A DNA stretch of 64,000 nt, taken from positions 186,001 to 250,000 of the forward strand of contig NZ_JAQZSM010000003.1 of NCBI RefSeq assembly GCF_028745735.1, read 5' to 3'. The notes beneath the pieces were generated by a model. That model did no database searches. It was not told the DNA's origin and saw nothing but the letters and a program-made list of their open reading frames with translations. The stretch's first letter is position 1, and every line of letters begins with the position of its first letter. This DNA is from Roseinatronobacter alkalisoli (lineage in GTDB: Bacteria > Pseudomonadota > Alphaproteobacteria > Rhodobacterales > Rhodobacteraceae). The position numbers and the translations under genes are program-made. Shown here piece by piece: positions 27,160 through 36,304 of this stretch.

Positions 27160-28284
27160 TCAGCGCTTGTAGTTGGTTGGATGGAAAGGCAATTCGCAAA
27201 CGGTAACCGGCAGGCGCTTGCCGCGCAACTCTCCCCACAGGCGTGTGCCGGGTTCTGCCGCGAAATTCGGCACATAGCCCATGGCGACGGGCGCTTCCAC
27301 CGATGGGCCATACCCGCCGGACGTAATGCCGCCCAGATTGCGCCCGCCTTCGGCTGCATCCCAGATCACAGTGCCCTCGCGCATCGGCGCGCGACCTTCA
27401 GGGCGCAGGCCCACGCGACAGGCCGGCGGCCCCTGTTCCAGTTCTGCCAGAATACGCGCGGCCCCCGGAAAACCGCCAGCGCGTGCCCCCCCGGCCCGGC
27501 GCGCCTTCTGGATCGCCCAAGACAGCCCCGCGACCACGGGTGTCGTCACCGTATCAATGTCGTGGCCATAAAGGCACAGCCCCGCTTCCAGCCGCAGACT
27601 GTCGCGCGCGCCAAGGCCGATGGGTGCCACGTCAGGATGGGCAAGCAGCGCGCGGGCGAACCGTTCGGCCTGCGCTTCGGGCAGCGAAATCTCGAACCCG
27701 TCCTCGCCGGTATAACCCGACCGTGACACCCAAAGCGTGACGCCATTCCAGTCGTGATCAGCCACATCCATGAAGCGCATATCCGCGACACCGGGCACAA
27801 TCGCGGCCAGTGCCGCTTCCGCGCGCGGGCCTTGCAGCGCCAGCAAGGCGCGGTCTGTCACTTCTGTAATCTCCAACTCCGGCAGGTTTTCCCGCATATG
27901 CGCCAGATCGGCCGCCTTGCAGGCCGCGTTCACTACGGCAAGCAGATGATCACCGCGATTGGCCACCATCAGATCATCCAGAATTCCACCCGCATCATTG
28001 GTGAACATCGCATAGCGCTGCCGCCCCGGTGCAAGTTCCACTAATGCCACCGGCACCAGCCGTTCCAGTGCGAGTGCCGCATCAGGCCCGCGCAGGATAA
28101 CCTGCCCCATATGGCTGACATCGAACAGGCCCGCTTTGGCCCTGCAATGCAGATGTTCGCCCATCACCCCAAGCTTGTATTGCACTGGCATGTCATAGCC
28201 CGCGAAGGGCACCATTCTGGCGCCAAGTTCCAGATGCAACGCATGCAACGCTGTGCGCCGCAAGTCGGTTTGCGTATCAGACAT
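27160..28284 (-). CDS. gcvT: Glycine cleavage system T protein (aminomethyltransferase)
   Basis: A 374-residue tetrahydrofolate-dependent aminomethyltransferase releasing ammonia and 5,10-methylene-THF from the GcvH intermediate. Family landmarks are [59 protein letters not shown] with the catalytic Asp region, and [18 protein letters not shown]. The start at 28284 (MSDTQT) follows GGAAGGGG. First gene of the operon, 65 bases downstream of the second riboswitch aptamer, so glycine sensing controls all three genes. Confidence 0.97.
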   Translation of the reverse strand: MSDTQTDLRRTALHALHLELGARMVPFAGYDMPVQYKLGVMGEHLHCRAKAGLFDVSHMGQVILRGPDAALALERLVPVALVELAPGRQRYAMFTNDAGGILDDLMVANRGDHLLAVVNAACKAADLAHMRENLPELEITEVTDRALLALQGPRAEAALAAIVPGVADMRFMDVADHDWNGVTLWVSRSGYTGEDGFEISLPEAQAERFARALLAHPDVAPIGLGARDSLRLEAGLCLYGHDIDTVTTPVVAGLSWAIQKARRAGGARAGGFPGAARILAELEQGPPACRVGLRPEGRAPMREGTVIWDAAEGGRNLGGITSGGYGPSVEAPVAMGYVPNFAAEPGTRLWGELRGKRLPVTVCELPFHPTNYKR

Positions 28285-28349
28285 ACTGCCCCTTCCGGTT
28301 GGGCCAGACTGGCCCGGGTCCATGTTGCGGCCCTGTTGGCCGCGTTCCA

Positions 28350-28512
28350 TGCCCCCTCTGTCCTGTGCGCCTGAGATCGCTATCCCTTCGGCGGGCGGCC
28401 AATCAAGGCGCGCCTCTCTCCAGAGTCTGTCGTGCAAACCGGTCCTTTTGCCTGAGAGTTTACCGGGGCGGTTGCTCCTTCGGCCCTGACCGCAAGATCA
28501 GTGTCTCCCGTG
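28350..28512 (-). promoter_or_regulatory. Tandem glycine riboswitch upstream of gcvT
   Basis: Two glycine aptamers read on the minus strand. Aptamer 1 (about 28512-28435) has GCCGAAGGAGCAACC and AACTCTCAGGCAAAAGGACC, the canonical glycine core. Aptamer 2 (about 28425-28350) starts with CTCTGGAGAG and contains GCCGAAGGGATAGC and ATCTCAGGCGCACAGGACAG. In known cases such tandem elements turn on gcv expression when glycine is abundant. Boundaries are approximate. Confidence 0.93.
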
Positions 28513-28603
28513 TCTGCGCCTTTCTGGTAGCGGAAAGGCGGCGCATTTGGCAAGTAAAAATGGCAGGCTTGCACCTGCGCGCCAAAATGTTCAGAAACAC
28601 ATC

Positions 28604-29170
28604 ATGCATGATCCTTATTTCTTTGGCTACGGGTCATTGGTGAATCGCCAGACCCATGACTACACCGACGCCCACCGCGCCGCGATTCGCGGTTGGCGGC
28701 GGGAATGGCGCGTGTCACGGCGCCTGAACCAGACATTTCTAAGTGTCGTGCCCGACCCCGACACCCGGATTGACGGGCTGATTGCGCGTGTACCCGGCGC
28801 GGACTGGGCGGCGCTTGATCTGCGCGAAACGGGTTATGACCGCCATCCTGTCGCACATGAAAATCTGCACCACGATTCCCCGGTGCCGGTCATTGCGCAG
28901 ATTTATGCTGTCGCGCTGGACATATCGGACCTGCCCGGCCCGTCACATCGGGTGAATCTCAGCTATCTGGATGTTGTGGTCGCGGGGTTTCTGGCGGAAT
29001 TCGGCACGGATGGCGTGGCGCGATTCTTCGAGACCACCACCGGCTGGGGTGCAGTTCTGGATGACCGCGCAGCCCCGATTTATCCGCGCGCGCGCCCTGC
29101 AACCAAGGAATTGCGGGACATGGTTGATGACAGCCTGTCGCAGCTTGGTGTCCAGCGGAGTAAAGTGTAG
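28604..29170 (+). CDS. Gamma-glutamylcyclotransferase-fold protein
   Basis: A 188-residue protein of the gamma-glutamylcyclotransferase superfamily. It opens with the glycine-rich substrate loop YFFGYGSLVNRQTHDY; later segments WRREWRVSRRLNQTFLSVVPD and the acidic LDLRETGYDRH (catalytic Glu candidate) fit the fold. It is divergent from the gcv operon, and its start is about 90 bases from the riboswitch. ATG at 28604 is taken because the fold begins there; the ribosome-binding site is weak. The substrate may be glutathione or another gamma-glutamyl compound; only the fold can be called. Confidence 0.78.
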   Translation: MHDPYFFGYGSLVNRQTHDYTDAHRAAIRGWRREWRVSRRLNQTFLSVVPDPDTRIDGLIARVPGADWAALDLRETGYDRHPVAHENLHHDSPVPVIAQIYAVALDISDLPGPSHRVNLSYLDVVVAGFLAEFGTDGVARFFETTTGWGAVLDDRAAPIYPRARPATKELRDMVDDSLSQLGVQRSKV

Positions 29171-29267
29171 TTCAGTTGAAGAAACTTCTGCAAACCGTTG
29201 TAAAATAAAATTCGTGCCGTAGATAATTTCACGATCATGTCTTTCTGAAACGGTCGTCGGCGAAGTA

Positions 29268-29335
29268 CAAGGCGCGGAGCAAAGGGCGCAAGCCCGGCCC
29301 GCCACTGGCGCGGGCGCGGGCTTTATCGATGCGCC
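29268..29335. repeat. Intergenic GC-rich repeat, copy A
   Basis: Begins GGCGCGGAGCAAAGG and ends GGCGCGGGCTTTAT, with inverted-repeat potential between (GGGCGCAAGCCC). It shares both ends with the element at 34397-34462. Lies in the gap between the gamma-glutamylcyclotransferase-like gene and the SH3 gene, where their convergent transcripts end. Confidence 0.5.
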
Positions 29336-29354
29336 AAAGTCCGTTTCACACGCT

Positions 29355-29843
29355 TCAGAATTCCTCATCCGCCGCAACGCCCCAGATATGGCGTTTTTCC
29401 ACCCATCCGCGCGCGCTGTCCACTTCCAGCCTGCACCAGTCGATCTGACAGGCGCGCAACTGGGCAATGACACCGCGTTCCAGCAAGGCGGCGACGCTGG
29501 AACCACTATCGGGGGAATTGTGCATCTGCACCATATCGCCCTGCACCAGAACAGAACGCACACCCGACAGCAGCGCGTAATGCATCCAACCGCCCTGCCC
29601 TTCGGCATCTTCGACACGGCGCCAGTGTTCGTATTCAGCTGTTACACGCAGCGGCAGGTCACGGCGGGTGAAGACCCAGTCCACCCGATGCGTCGTGTCC
29701 GGCCCGCGCCGCGCATTGCCTTCGCTGGCCTTCATCGACACATAGCGCGGCAAGGGCAGGTTTGTGACCGGGCCCCGTTCATCGGCCTGCACAAATGCAG
29801 GCAGTGCGGCCATCAACGCCGAAAGTAGAAATGCGGTTTTCAT
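29355..29843 (-). CDS. Secreted SH3-domain protein
   Basis: A 162-residue exported protein. The signal peptide (MKTAFLLSALMAALPAFVQA) ends near residue 20 and is followed by two bacterial SH3-like segments: PRYVSMKASEGNARRGPDTT..VDWVF and VQMHNSPDSGSSVAALLERGV..CRLEV..RGWVEKRHIWG. This corresponds to the SH3_4 (formerly DUF1058) family, usually periplasmic and possibly binding the wall. The start is fixed by the signal peptide. It is divergent from the dehydrogenase gene at 30011. No enzymatic domain. Confidence 0.83.
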   Translation of the reverse strand: MKTAFLLSALMAALPAFVQADERGPVTNLPLPRYVSMKASEGNARRGPDTTHRVDWVFTRRDLPLRVTAEYEHWRRVEDAEGQGGWMHYALLSGVRSVLVQGDMVQMHNSPDSGSSVAALLERGVIAQLRACQIDWCRLEVDSARGWVEKRHIWGVAADEEF

Positions 29844-30010
29844 CGTTATGCCTGTCTGCCCCGGTTTTCCGGTGATCGTTGACTGCTTGCCTTCATGACC
29901 GTTCATCCGGTCTTTTCGCCGGAACAATCTGCAATGGGTGCTTGCAGCCTGATCCAGTTCATTGCACTTTGCCAGAAAGCCACAGAATTGCAAAGAGGTG
30001 AGACGCAGAC

Positions 30011-30997
30011 ATGCCCACACAACGCCTGAGTGTTGTCGTAACGCGACGCCTGCCCGACGTGGTTGAAACACGCATGAAAGAACTGTTCGACGTCACCCTG
30101 CGTGATGACGACACGCCCATGACCCGCGATGAACTGGCACAGGCCATGCGCCGGGCCGATGTGCTGGTTCCCACCATCACCGATACTATCGACGCAAGCC
30201 TTATGGCGGGCGCGGGCGAGCGGCTGAAGCTGATTGCCAATTTTGGCGCAGGCGTGGATCATATTGATGTGCAATCCGCCCGCCAGCGCGGGATTCTGGT
30301 GTCCAACACCCCCGGTGTGCTGACCGAAGATACCGCAGATATGGCCATGGCACTGATGCTGGCGGTTACCCGCAAAATACCGCAGGGCCTGCAGGAAATG
30401 CAGGCGGGCACCTGGCGGGGCTGGTCCCCGCTGGCCAATCTGGGCACGCGCATTGGCGGCAAACGGCTGGGCATTCTGGGCATGGGGCGTATCGGACAGG
30501 CCGTGGCCCGGCGCGCACAGGCTTTTGGCATGCAGATCCACTACCACAACCGCCGCCGCCTGCGCCCCGAAGTTGAAGAAAAGCTGGAAGCCACATGGTG
30601 GGAAAGTCTGGACCAGATGGTGGCACGGATGGACGTGATTTCCATCAACTGCCCGCATACGCCATCCACCTTTCACCTGCTGAATGCACGCCGCCTGAAG
30701 CTGCTGAAACCGACAGCCGTGGTCATCAATACCTCGCGCGGGGAAGTGATCGATGAAAACGCCCTGACCCGCGGGTTGCGCGCGGGTGAAATTGCGGGCG
30801 CGGGACTGGATGTGTTTGAACGCGGCAATGAGATCAACCCGCGCCTGCGCGAATTGCCCAATGTGGTGTTGCTGCCGCATATGGGGTCGGCCACATGGGA
30901 AGGCCGGGTTGAGATGGGCGAGAAAGTAATTATCAACATCAAGACCTTCGCCGACGGGCACCGCCCGCCAGATCAGGTTCTGCCATCAATGCTGTAA
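30011..30997 (+). CDS. D-2-hydroxyacid dehydrogenase (glyoxylate/hydroxypyruvate reductase type)
   Basis: A 328-residue NAD(P)-dependent dehydrogenase. The Rossmann motif is LGILGMGRIGQAVARRA (residues ~156-172), with NRRR shortly after the second strand, suggesting NADPH preference. Catalytic residues of the family are visible: Arg in NTSRGEVIDENAL, Glu in LDVFERGNEINPRL, and His in VVLLPHMGSAT. The N-terminal substrate domain has IANFGAGVDHIDV. Most similar in pattern to glyoxylate reductases (GhrB/GyaR type). A GAGGTGAGA ribosome-binding site precedes the ATG. It could work with the glycolate oxidase genes at 42-46 kb in glyoxylate metabolism; that link is inference. Confidence 0.9.
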   Translation: MPTQRLSVVVTRRLPDVVETRMKELFDVTLRDDDTPMTRDELAQAMRRADVLVPTITDTIDASLMAGAGERLKLIANFGAGVDHIDVQSARQRGILVSNTPGVLTEDTADMAMALMLAVTRKIPQGLQEMQAGTWRGWSPLANLGTRIGGKRLGILGMGRIGQAVARRAQAFGMQIHYHNRRRLRPEVEEKLEATWWESLDQMVARMDVISINCPHTPSTFHLLNARRLKLLKPTAVVINTSRGEVIDENALTRGLRAGEIAGAGLDVFERGNEINPRLRELPNVVLLPHMGSATWEGRVEMGEKVIINIKTFADGHRPPDQVLPSML

Positions 30998-31011
30998 CGG
31001 CGTCCGGCCAC

Positions 31012-31566
31012 TCAGGCCGCTTTCCACTTGATCGAACACCCCATGGACGCGACCTGATCACGCGGGCCAGCGCCGGTCTGCGCGATCTGCGCCATGGCTT
31101 CATACAAATCACGGCGGGCACCATCGGGGGCGGGGTTGCGCCCTGCTCCGTCCAGCCGCCCCCGATACTGCAATTCCCCGTCCGCATTCAGACCAAAGAA
31201 ATCCGGCGTGCATTCCGCCCCCCATGCACGCGCAACCGACTGGGTATCATCATGCAAATAGGGAAAGGGGAAATCATGTTTGCGGGCAAGTTCGGTCATC
31301 TTGTCGAAACTGTCAGCGGGATAGGCCTGCGCGTCATTGGCGCAGATCGCGGCCACCCCCACGCCCATGGCCTGCAGGTCGCGGGCATCGCGCAGTATAC
31401 GGTCCAGCGCAGACAGCACATAGGGGCAATGGTTGCAGATGAACATGACCAGCGTGCCTTTCGGCCCCTTAATGTCATCCAGCGCATAGCTGCGGCCATC
31501 AGTGGCGCGCAGGCTGAAACCGGGGGCTTTCCAACCGAAATCGCAAACGGGTGGGGATACGGGCAT
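31012..31566 (-). CDS. Thioredoxin-fold peroxiredoxin-like protein (AhpC/TSA superfamily)
   Basis: A 184-residue thioredoxin-fold protein. The redox motif is MFICNHCPYVLS (Cys-x2-Cys-Pro) after the first strand, followed by GVAAICANDAQAYPADSFDKM and YLHDDTQSVARAWGAECTPDFFGL with the cis-Pro region TPD. This is the thioredoxin-family subgroup usually annotated as redoxin. No signal peptide, so cytosolic. The start at 31566 has a strong AGGAGG site. It is convergent with the dehydrogenase gene at a 14-base gap. Confidence 0.88.
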   Translation of the reverse strand: MPVSPPVCDFGWKAPGFSLRATDGRSYALDDIKGPKGTLVMFICNHCPYVLSALDRILRDARDLQAMGVGVAAICANDAQAYPADSFDKMTELARKHDFPFPYLHDDTQSVARAWGAECTPDFFGLNADGELQYRGRLDGAGRNPAPDGARRDLYEAMAQIAQTGAGPRDQVASMGCSIKWKAA

Positions 31567-31762
31567 TTTATCCTCCTCTGTCACTTGGCGCGCGGATATA
31601 TGTTGCAGTGCTGTCAGTCTTGCCGGTTCCACGCCCGGATGCAACCCATCGCCCCTGGCAGACCGGTTGCTGACCTGTCGCGCGCGAAATCTTGCGGCAG
31701 GGCTTAATTTTACCCGTTTTCGGGATTATCATGCACACTAACAGGCAAGTCAGGCGACAAAA

Positions 31763-33004
31763 ATGGCCGTTTCCAAACCGGAACACCACACAGCACGCAA
31801 GCGCGTCAAGCGCCGCCATGTGTTCTATATTCCGGGCTATGACCCGTTTCCCCCGCGCCGCTACCGCGAGTTGTATCGCACCGAATCTGCCCAACAGGCA
31901 CGGATTTCCGGCTATCAGATCAGCCAGCGCCCCATGCCTGCATCTGACGGTCCCTATGGCTGGCATGTGAATGCCCATGTGGACGGGCAGGAGTCTGAGA
32001 CCGACATCGTGATCCTGCAATGGTCCGATATTGTGCGCGATTCCATGCAGGCAGGGATCTGGGCCACCTATGCGCTTTTGGTGCGCACGGCGTGGGTATA
32101 CTTTTCAGGCGGGGTCATGTTCCGGCTGTTCCGGCTGCGCGCCGGGCCGGGAATTGCGGCCATGTACCCGGTTGTCATGCTGCTGGGCCAGCTGGTTACG
32201 GCATTGGCGGTGGCGGCGCTGGTTGGCTGGGGGCTGGCGCATATTCTGCCACAATGGCTGGGCTATCTGCTGGGTCTGGGGGTGGTTGTGCCCATCCTGC
32301 ACGGCTTCCGCAGGATTGATGGCAAGTTTTTCGTGCATTACCTGCTACTGGATTTCGCCTTTACCGCGAAACACCGTGGCCGCAACCCGCCGGAACTTGA
32401 CGCGCGGCTGGATGAATTCGCCGCATTGATTGCGGCATCACTGCAAAACCCCGACCTGGACGAGGTTCTGGTCGTCGGCCATTCATCCGGCGTGCATCTG
32501 GGTGTGTCGGTTCTGGCACGCCTTATCCGTGCGGGCCATGCGCACGGCGCGCATCCGCAACTGGGCTTTCTGTCGCTGGGTCATGCGGTGCCGATGCAAT
32601 CCTACCTGCCTGATGCGCAGGATCTGCGCCTTGATCTGCGTTATCTGTCCACGCGCCCTGAACTGTTCTGGCTGGATGTCACTGCGCCGGGCGATGGCTG
32701 CTGCTATGCGCTGTGCGACCCGGTGTCGTGCTCCGGAGCAGCGCCAGACAGTGGCAAGCGCTGGCCACTGGTCATTTCCGCGGCCTTCACCCAAAGCCTT
32801 CTGCCCGAAACATACCGCAAATTCCGCCGCCGCTATTTCCGGCTGCATTTCCAGTATCTTTGCGCATTCGATGCGCCAAAGGATTACGATTATTTCCTGA
32901 TCACCGCGGGCCCGCTGACATTGGCGGACCGGTTCAGCGACCGCAAATCGTCCGCATCTGTGTCGCATGACTGCTATCTGCCGCAAAGCGCGCGCCTGCC
33001 ATGA
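31763..33004 (+). CDS. Membrane-inserted alpha/beta-hydrolase-like protein
   Basis: A 413-residue protein with an alpha/beta-hydrolase core interrupted by a membrane region. Residues 18-27 (RHVFYIPGYD) look like the first strand and oxyanion loop; two or three hydrophobic segments lie at ~127-181; the nucleophile elbow is VVGHSSGVHLG, with Ser241 in GHSSG. A C-terminal HDCYLP may provide the histidine. It overlaps the following cytochrome P450 gene by four bases (ATGA), so the pair is translationally coupled and probably acts on the same, likely lipid-soluble, substrate. That substrate is unknown. Confidence 0.75.
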   Translation: MAVSKPEHHTARKRVKRRHVFYIPGYDPFPPRRYRELYRTESAQQARISGYQISQRPMPASDGPYGWHVNAHVDGQESETDIVILQWSDIVRDSMQAGIWATYALLVRTAWVYFSGGVMFRLFRLRAGPGIAAMYPVVMLLGQLVTALAVAALVGWGLAHILPQWLGYLLGLGVVVPILHGFRRIDGKFFVHYLLLDFAFTAKHRGRNPPELDARLDEFAALIAASLQNPDLDEVLVVGHSSGVHLGVSVLARLIRAGHAHGAHPQLGFLSLGHAVPMQSYLPDAQDLRLDLRYLSTRPELFWLDVTAPGDGCCYALCDPVSCSGAAPDSGKRWPLVISAAFTQSLLPETYRKFRRRYFRLHFQYLCAFDAPKDYDYFLITAGPLTLADRFSDRKSSASVSHDCYLPQSARLP

Positions 33005-34368
33005 CCCGCCCCCCCATGCCCGACCACCGCCCCGACCGTGTGCCGTTCTGGCGCCATCTGGGCATGTTCCGACGTGACATCCTGTCCACGCAGCCCGCGC
33101 GGCTGTATCGCGCCAAGATGGCCGAAGTGAAACTGCCCTTCCTGCACTCGGTCATGGTTAACACGCCCGAACTGGTACGGCTGGTTCTGCAGGACCGCCC
33201 GCGCGATTTCCCGAAATCCGACCGCGTGCGCGAAGGGTTACGCCTGCTGCTGGGCAATTCCGTCTTTGTGACCAATGGCGATGAATGGGCACGCCAGCGC
33301 CGCATCATTGACCCCGCGTTTGAAGGGGGGCGGCTGCGCGACACATTCCCCGCGATGTGGGAGGCAGCCCAGGCCGCCGCCAACCGGCTGCAGGCAGGCC
33401 AGATCGAGATCGAGGAGGAAATGAGCCACGCCGCCGCCGATGTCATTTTCCGCACCCTGTTTTCGGTGCCCATTGCCGATGGCACCGCCGCAGAAGTATA
33501 CCGCACATTCCGCGCCCATCAGCGCAGCGCACCGATTCTGAATCTTGCAGCCCTTGTGCCCCTGCCGCGCTGGATGCCGCGTTTCTTTCCCCGCCAGACG
33601 CGCACCACCGCAGCGCGCATCCGCGCGCTGATCACCCAAATGACCAGCGCGCGCATGGCCGCAATCCAGGCTGGCACGGCCCCCGATGATCTGGCAACCA
33701 AGATCATGACGACCCGCGACCCCGAAACCGGCAGCACATTTGATACCGCCGAAATGGTGGATCAGGTCGCGATCTTCTTTCTGGCGGGGCATGAAACCAG
33801 TGCCTCGGCGCTGGCATGGACGCTGTATCTGATTGCCACAAACCCTGACTGGCAGGCCCGTCTGGCCGATGAAGCACAGGCCCTTGCCCCCTATATCAAG
33901 GCAGGCACAGCACCGGAATTCGGGCTGTTGAAACAGTTTCCACTGATCCGCGACACCTTCCGCGAAGCGCTGCGCCTTTATCCGCCAGTGCCCATGCTGG
34001 TGCGCGAAACCGCAGGGCGGGAGTGTTTTCGCGGGCGGCCCTTGGGGCGCGGCACGCAGGTTATTGTCAGCCCATGGCATCTGGGACGACATGAGGACAT
34101 CTGGCAAGACCCGCATGAATTTCGCCCTGAACGCTGGCAAGACCCCGCCACGAAACGCTGCGCGCGCGACGGGTTCATTCCGTTTTCAACCGGGCCGCGC
34201 GTCTGCACTGGTGCGGGATTCGCCATGGCGGAAGCCGTGCTGATACTGGCGCGGCTGCTATGCACATGGGACTTCCGCGCCATCCCCGCGCGCGTGCCGG
34301 TGCCCATGGCGCATATGACTGTGCGCGCGCGCGATGGTATCTGGCTGGAACTGCGCGCGCGGGAATAA
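33001..34368 (+). CDS. Cytochrome P450
   Basis: A 455-residue heme-thiolate monooxygenase. The I-helix oxygen-binding motif is FFLAGHETSASAL, the K-helix ExxR is in FREALRLYPPVPML, and the heme loop is FIPFSTGPRVCTGAGF with Cys402 as the axial ligand. The N-terminus has no membrane anchor, as expected for a bacterial soluble P450. Its overall pattern (HETSA, AHQRSAP, PRWMPRFFPRQT) resembles the CYP152/CYP1xx-like fatty-acid or terpenoid hydroxylases only in a general way; I cannot assign a subfamily. Coupled to the membrane hydrolase by an ATGA overlap. No ferredoxin partner gene is adjacent. Confidence 0.92.
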   Translation: MTRPPMPDHRPDRVPFWRHLGMFRRDILSTQPARLYRAKMAEVKLPFLHSVMVNTPELVRLVLQDRPRDFPKSDRVREGLRLLLGNSVFVTNGDEWARQRRIIDPAFEGGRLRDTFPAMWEAAQAAANRLQAGQIEIEEEMSHAAADVIFRTLFSVPIADGTAAEVYRTFRAHQRSAPILNLAALVPLPRWMPRFFPRQTRTTAARIRALITQMTSARMAAIQAGTAPDDLATKIMTTRDPETGSTFDTAEMVDQVAIFFLAGHETSASALAWTLYLIATNPDWQARLADEAQALAPYIKAGTAPEFGLLKQFPLIRDTFREALRLYPPVPMLVRETAGRECFRGRPLGRGTQVIVSPWHLGRHEDIWQDPHEFRPERWQDPATKRCARDGFIPFSTGPRVCTGAGFAMAEAVLILARLLCTWDFRAIPARVPVPMAHMTVRARDGIWLELRARE

Positions 34369-34396
34369 GGCGCGAAGCGGACCTTGGGCATCTATA

Positions 34397-34462
34397 GGCG
34401 CGGACCAAAGGCCGTAGGCCGCCGCGCCATCCCGCGGCCTGCCGATGGCGCGGGCTTTGTGA
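34397..34462. repeat. Intergenic GC-rich repeat, copy B
   Basis: Begins GGCGCGGACCAAAGG and ends GGCGCGGGCTTTGT, matching the ends of the copy at 29268-29335, with a different, inverted-repeat-rich middle (GGCCGTAGGCC, CCGCGG). Lies between the P450 and hisG stops, again at a convergent gene end, so it may serve as a transcription end signal. Confidence 0.5.
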
Positions 34463-34517
34463 ATACCCGAACACCTGATCAGCCACGCCTTGCAGTTCCA
34501 CCGCACGCGACCTGAAG

Positions 34518-35228
34518 CTACTCCAGCCCCGGCACATCCCCAAGGCCCAGCTTGCCAAACAAGCGCGCGCGGGTTTCCGCAACGCCGCGCCAATCCGCCG
34601 CACGGCTGGCAAAAAGCGTGGCTTGCGAGCAATGCACAGGCGCGTCGCGCAAGATTTTCAGGTGGTTCGCGGTCAGCGTTTCGCCGGTGGATGTGATATC
34701 GGCAATCGCTTCGGCGGTCAGGTTCTTGATCGTGCCTTCGGTCGCGCCCTGACTGTCCACAAGCTGGTAATCCGCCACGCCATGCGCGCGCAGATACTCG
34801 CGCACCAGCCGGTGGTATTTCGTGGCAATGCGCAGGCGGAACCCGTGCCGCGCCCGGAATGCCGCCGCCACTGCATCCAGATCATCCAGCGTTTCGACAT
34901 CCACCCAGGCCTTGGGCACTGCCACCACCAGATCGGCATGGCCAAACCCCATAAGCGCCAGTTCCGCCACCTGCGCTTGCCAGTCGGCCAGTGTTTCGCG
35001 CACCAGATCAGACCCTGTAACGCCCAGATGAATGCGCCCTGCAGCCAGTTCGCGCGGGATTTCACTGGCCGACAACAGCACCAGTTCCACGCCGTCCACC
35101 CCCTCAACACTGCCCGCATATTCGCGGTCCGCGCCAGTGCGCTGCAATGTCAGGCCATGGGTTGCGAACCACGCGAATGTCTTGTCCATCAGCCGCCCCT
35201 TGGACGGCACGCCCAGTTTCAACATCAT
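34518..35228 (-). CDS. hisG: ATP phosphoribosyltransferase catalytic subunit, short form
   Basis: First enzyme of histidine synthesis, joining ATP and PRPP. It is the short (HisGS) form, 236 residues, lacking the regulatory domain, and therefore needs HisZ, which is encoded immediately upstream and overlaps it. Landmarks are KLGVPSKGRLM at the start, a DLVVAVPKAWVD segment and the PRPP-binding region LVDSQGATEGTIKNL. The tandem ATGATG at 35223-35228 leaves either of two starts; the gene overlaps the hisZ stop. Last gene of hisS-hisZ-hisG. Confidence 0.95.
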   Translation of the reverse strand: MMLKLGVPSKGRLMDKTFAWFATHGLTLQRTGADREYAGSVEGVDGVELVLLSASEIPRELAAGRIHLGVTGSDLVRETLADWQAQVAELALMGFGHADLVVAVPKAWVDVETLDDLDAVAAAFRARHGFRLRIATKYHRLVREYLRAHGVADYQLVDSQGATEGTIKNLTAEAIADITSTGETLTANHLKILRDAPVHCSQATLFASRAADWRGVAETRARLFGKLGLGDVPGLE

Positions 35229-36304
35229 GCGCGCCCCCCCAATGCGATCAGGCTGTCGGGGCGGATCACACCACCCACTGCGGGAATCGCCCGCCCCTGT
35301 CCCAGCACCGCTGTCATCGCGTCATACCGCCCGCCCGTGGCGACGGGTGGCAGATCAGCACGGTCCGCGATGAAACCGAAGACGAAACCATCATAGTATT
35401 CCATGGTCGTGCGCCCGAAGTTGGCTTCAAACGGCAGGGTCGCCGTATCGATGCCCGCATCTTCCAGTGCGTCCAGCCGCCCCTCCAGCCGGTCCAGCGC
35501 GGGGGCCAGCGCGTCCCAACCCTGCATGCGCAGGCTGCGCGCCACATCGCGGGCAGACCCGCTCAGGTTCAGCACCGCTTCGACTGCGGCAATCTGTGCT
35601 GCGGGCAAGGGTGGCGTATCCGCATCATCCAGCAGGGCAGCAATGCGTTCCGCAATCTCCCCCACGCTGCGCAAGCCCACGACCGGACCGGCCTGTTCCG
35701 TCAGATCCGCCGCAGGCGTCGCGCGCAAGGCGCGCAGCAGGTCGGCGCGCGGTGCAGCAAGCGGTCCCTGCCCGCCCATCCGTTCCAGCAGCGCGCGAAA
35801 CCGGTTTGGCCGCCAGATATGGCGCATCAATGCCGCCTTGCGCCGCGCGCTTGTGTCCAGCCCCGCAACAGCGGCTTTCAGAATGCCAATGTCACCCGTC
35901 ACCGGCCGCAGGTCATAGCCCGACAGAAGCTGCGCAAAGCGGGCGAATACTTCGGCATCGGCGTGGTTGGGGTTGTCGCGGGCGAACAATTCATACCCCA
36001 CTTGCAGATATTCCCGCGCCCGCCCCTTCACCTGCTTGCGGAATACCGGCCCGGCATAGCAATAGCGCGCCGGTTCCGCGCCGCCCTTCATATGCGCCTG
36101 CACCACCGGCACGGTAAAATCGGGCCGCAGCATCATTTCGCCAAGCGCGGGGTCATGGGTGACATAGGCGCGTGCGCGAATATCCTCGCCATAAAGGTCC
36201 AGCAGCGTTTCGGCGGGTTGCAGAATGTCCGCTGTCACCACCTGCGCGCCGGCATCCTGCATCTGCGCCAGCAGGTTCTGGGCAAGGGTTTCAGCCGCGT
36301 TCAT
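35225..36304 (-). CDS. hisZ: ATP phosphoribosyltransferase regulatory subunit
   Basis: A 359-residue histidyl-tRNA-synthetase paralogue that activates short HisG and mediates feedback inhibition by histidine. It retains class II synthetase features such as [27 protein letters not shown] and [16 protein letters not shown] but lacks an anticodon-binding domain. The start at 36304 (MNAAETLAQ) overlaps the hisS stop (ATGA), and its stop overlaps hisG, so the three genes are coupled. Homology to hisS next door suggests tandem duplication in the lineage (known for the family). Confidence 0.93.
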   Translation of the reverse strand: MNAAETLAQNLLAQMQDAGAQVVTADILQPAETLLDLYGEDIRARAYVTHDPALGEMMLRPDFTVPVVQAHMKGGAEPARYCYAGPVFRKQVKGRAREYLQVGYELFARDNPNHADAEVFARFAQLLSGYDLRPVTGDIGILKAAVAGLDTSARRKAALMRHIWRPNRFRALLERMGGQGPLAAPRADLLRALRATPAADLTEQAGPVVGLRSVGEIAERIAALLDDADTPPLPAAQIAAVEAVLNLSGSARDVARSLRMQGWDALAPALDRLEGRLDALEDAGIDTATLPFEANFGRTTMEYYDGFVFGFIADRADLPPVATGGRYDAMTAVLGQGRAIPAVGGVIRPDSLIALGGRA

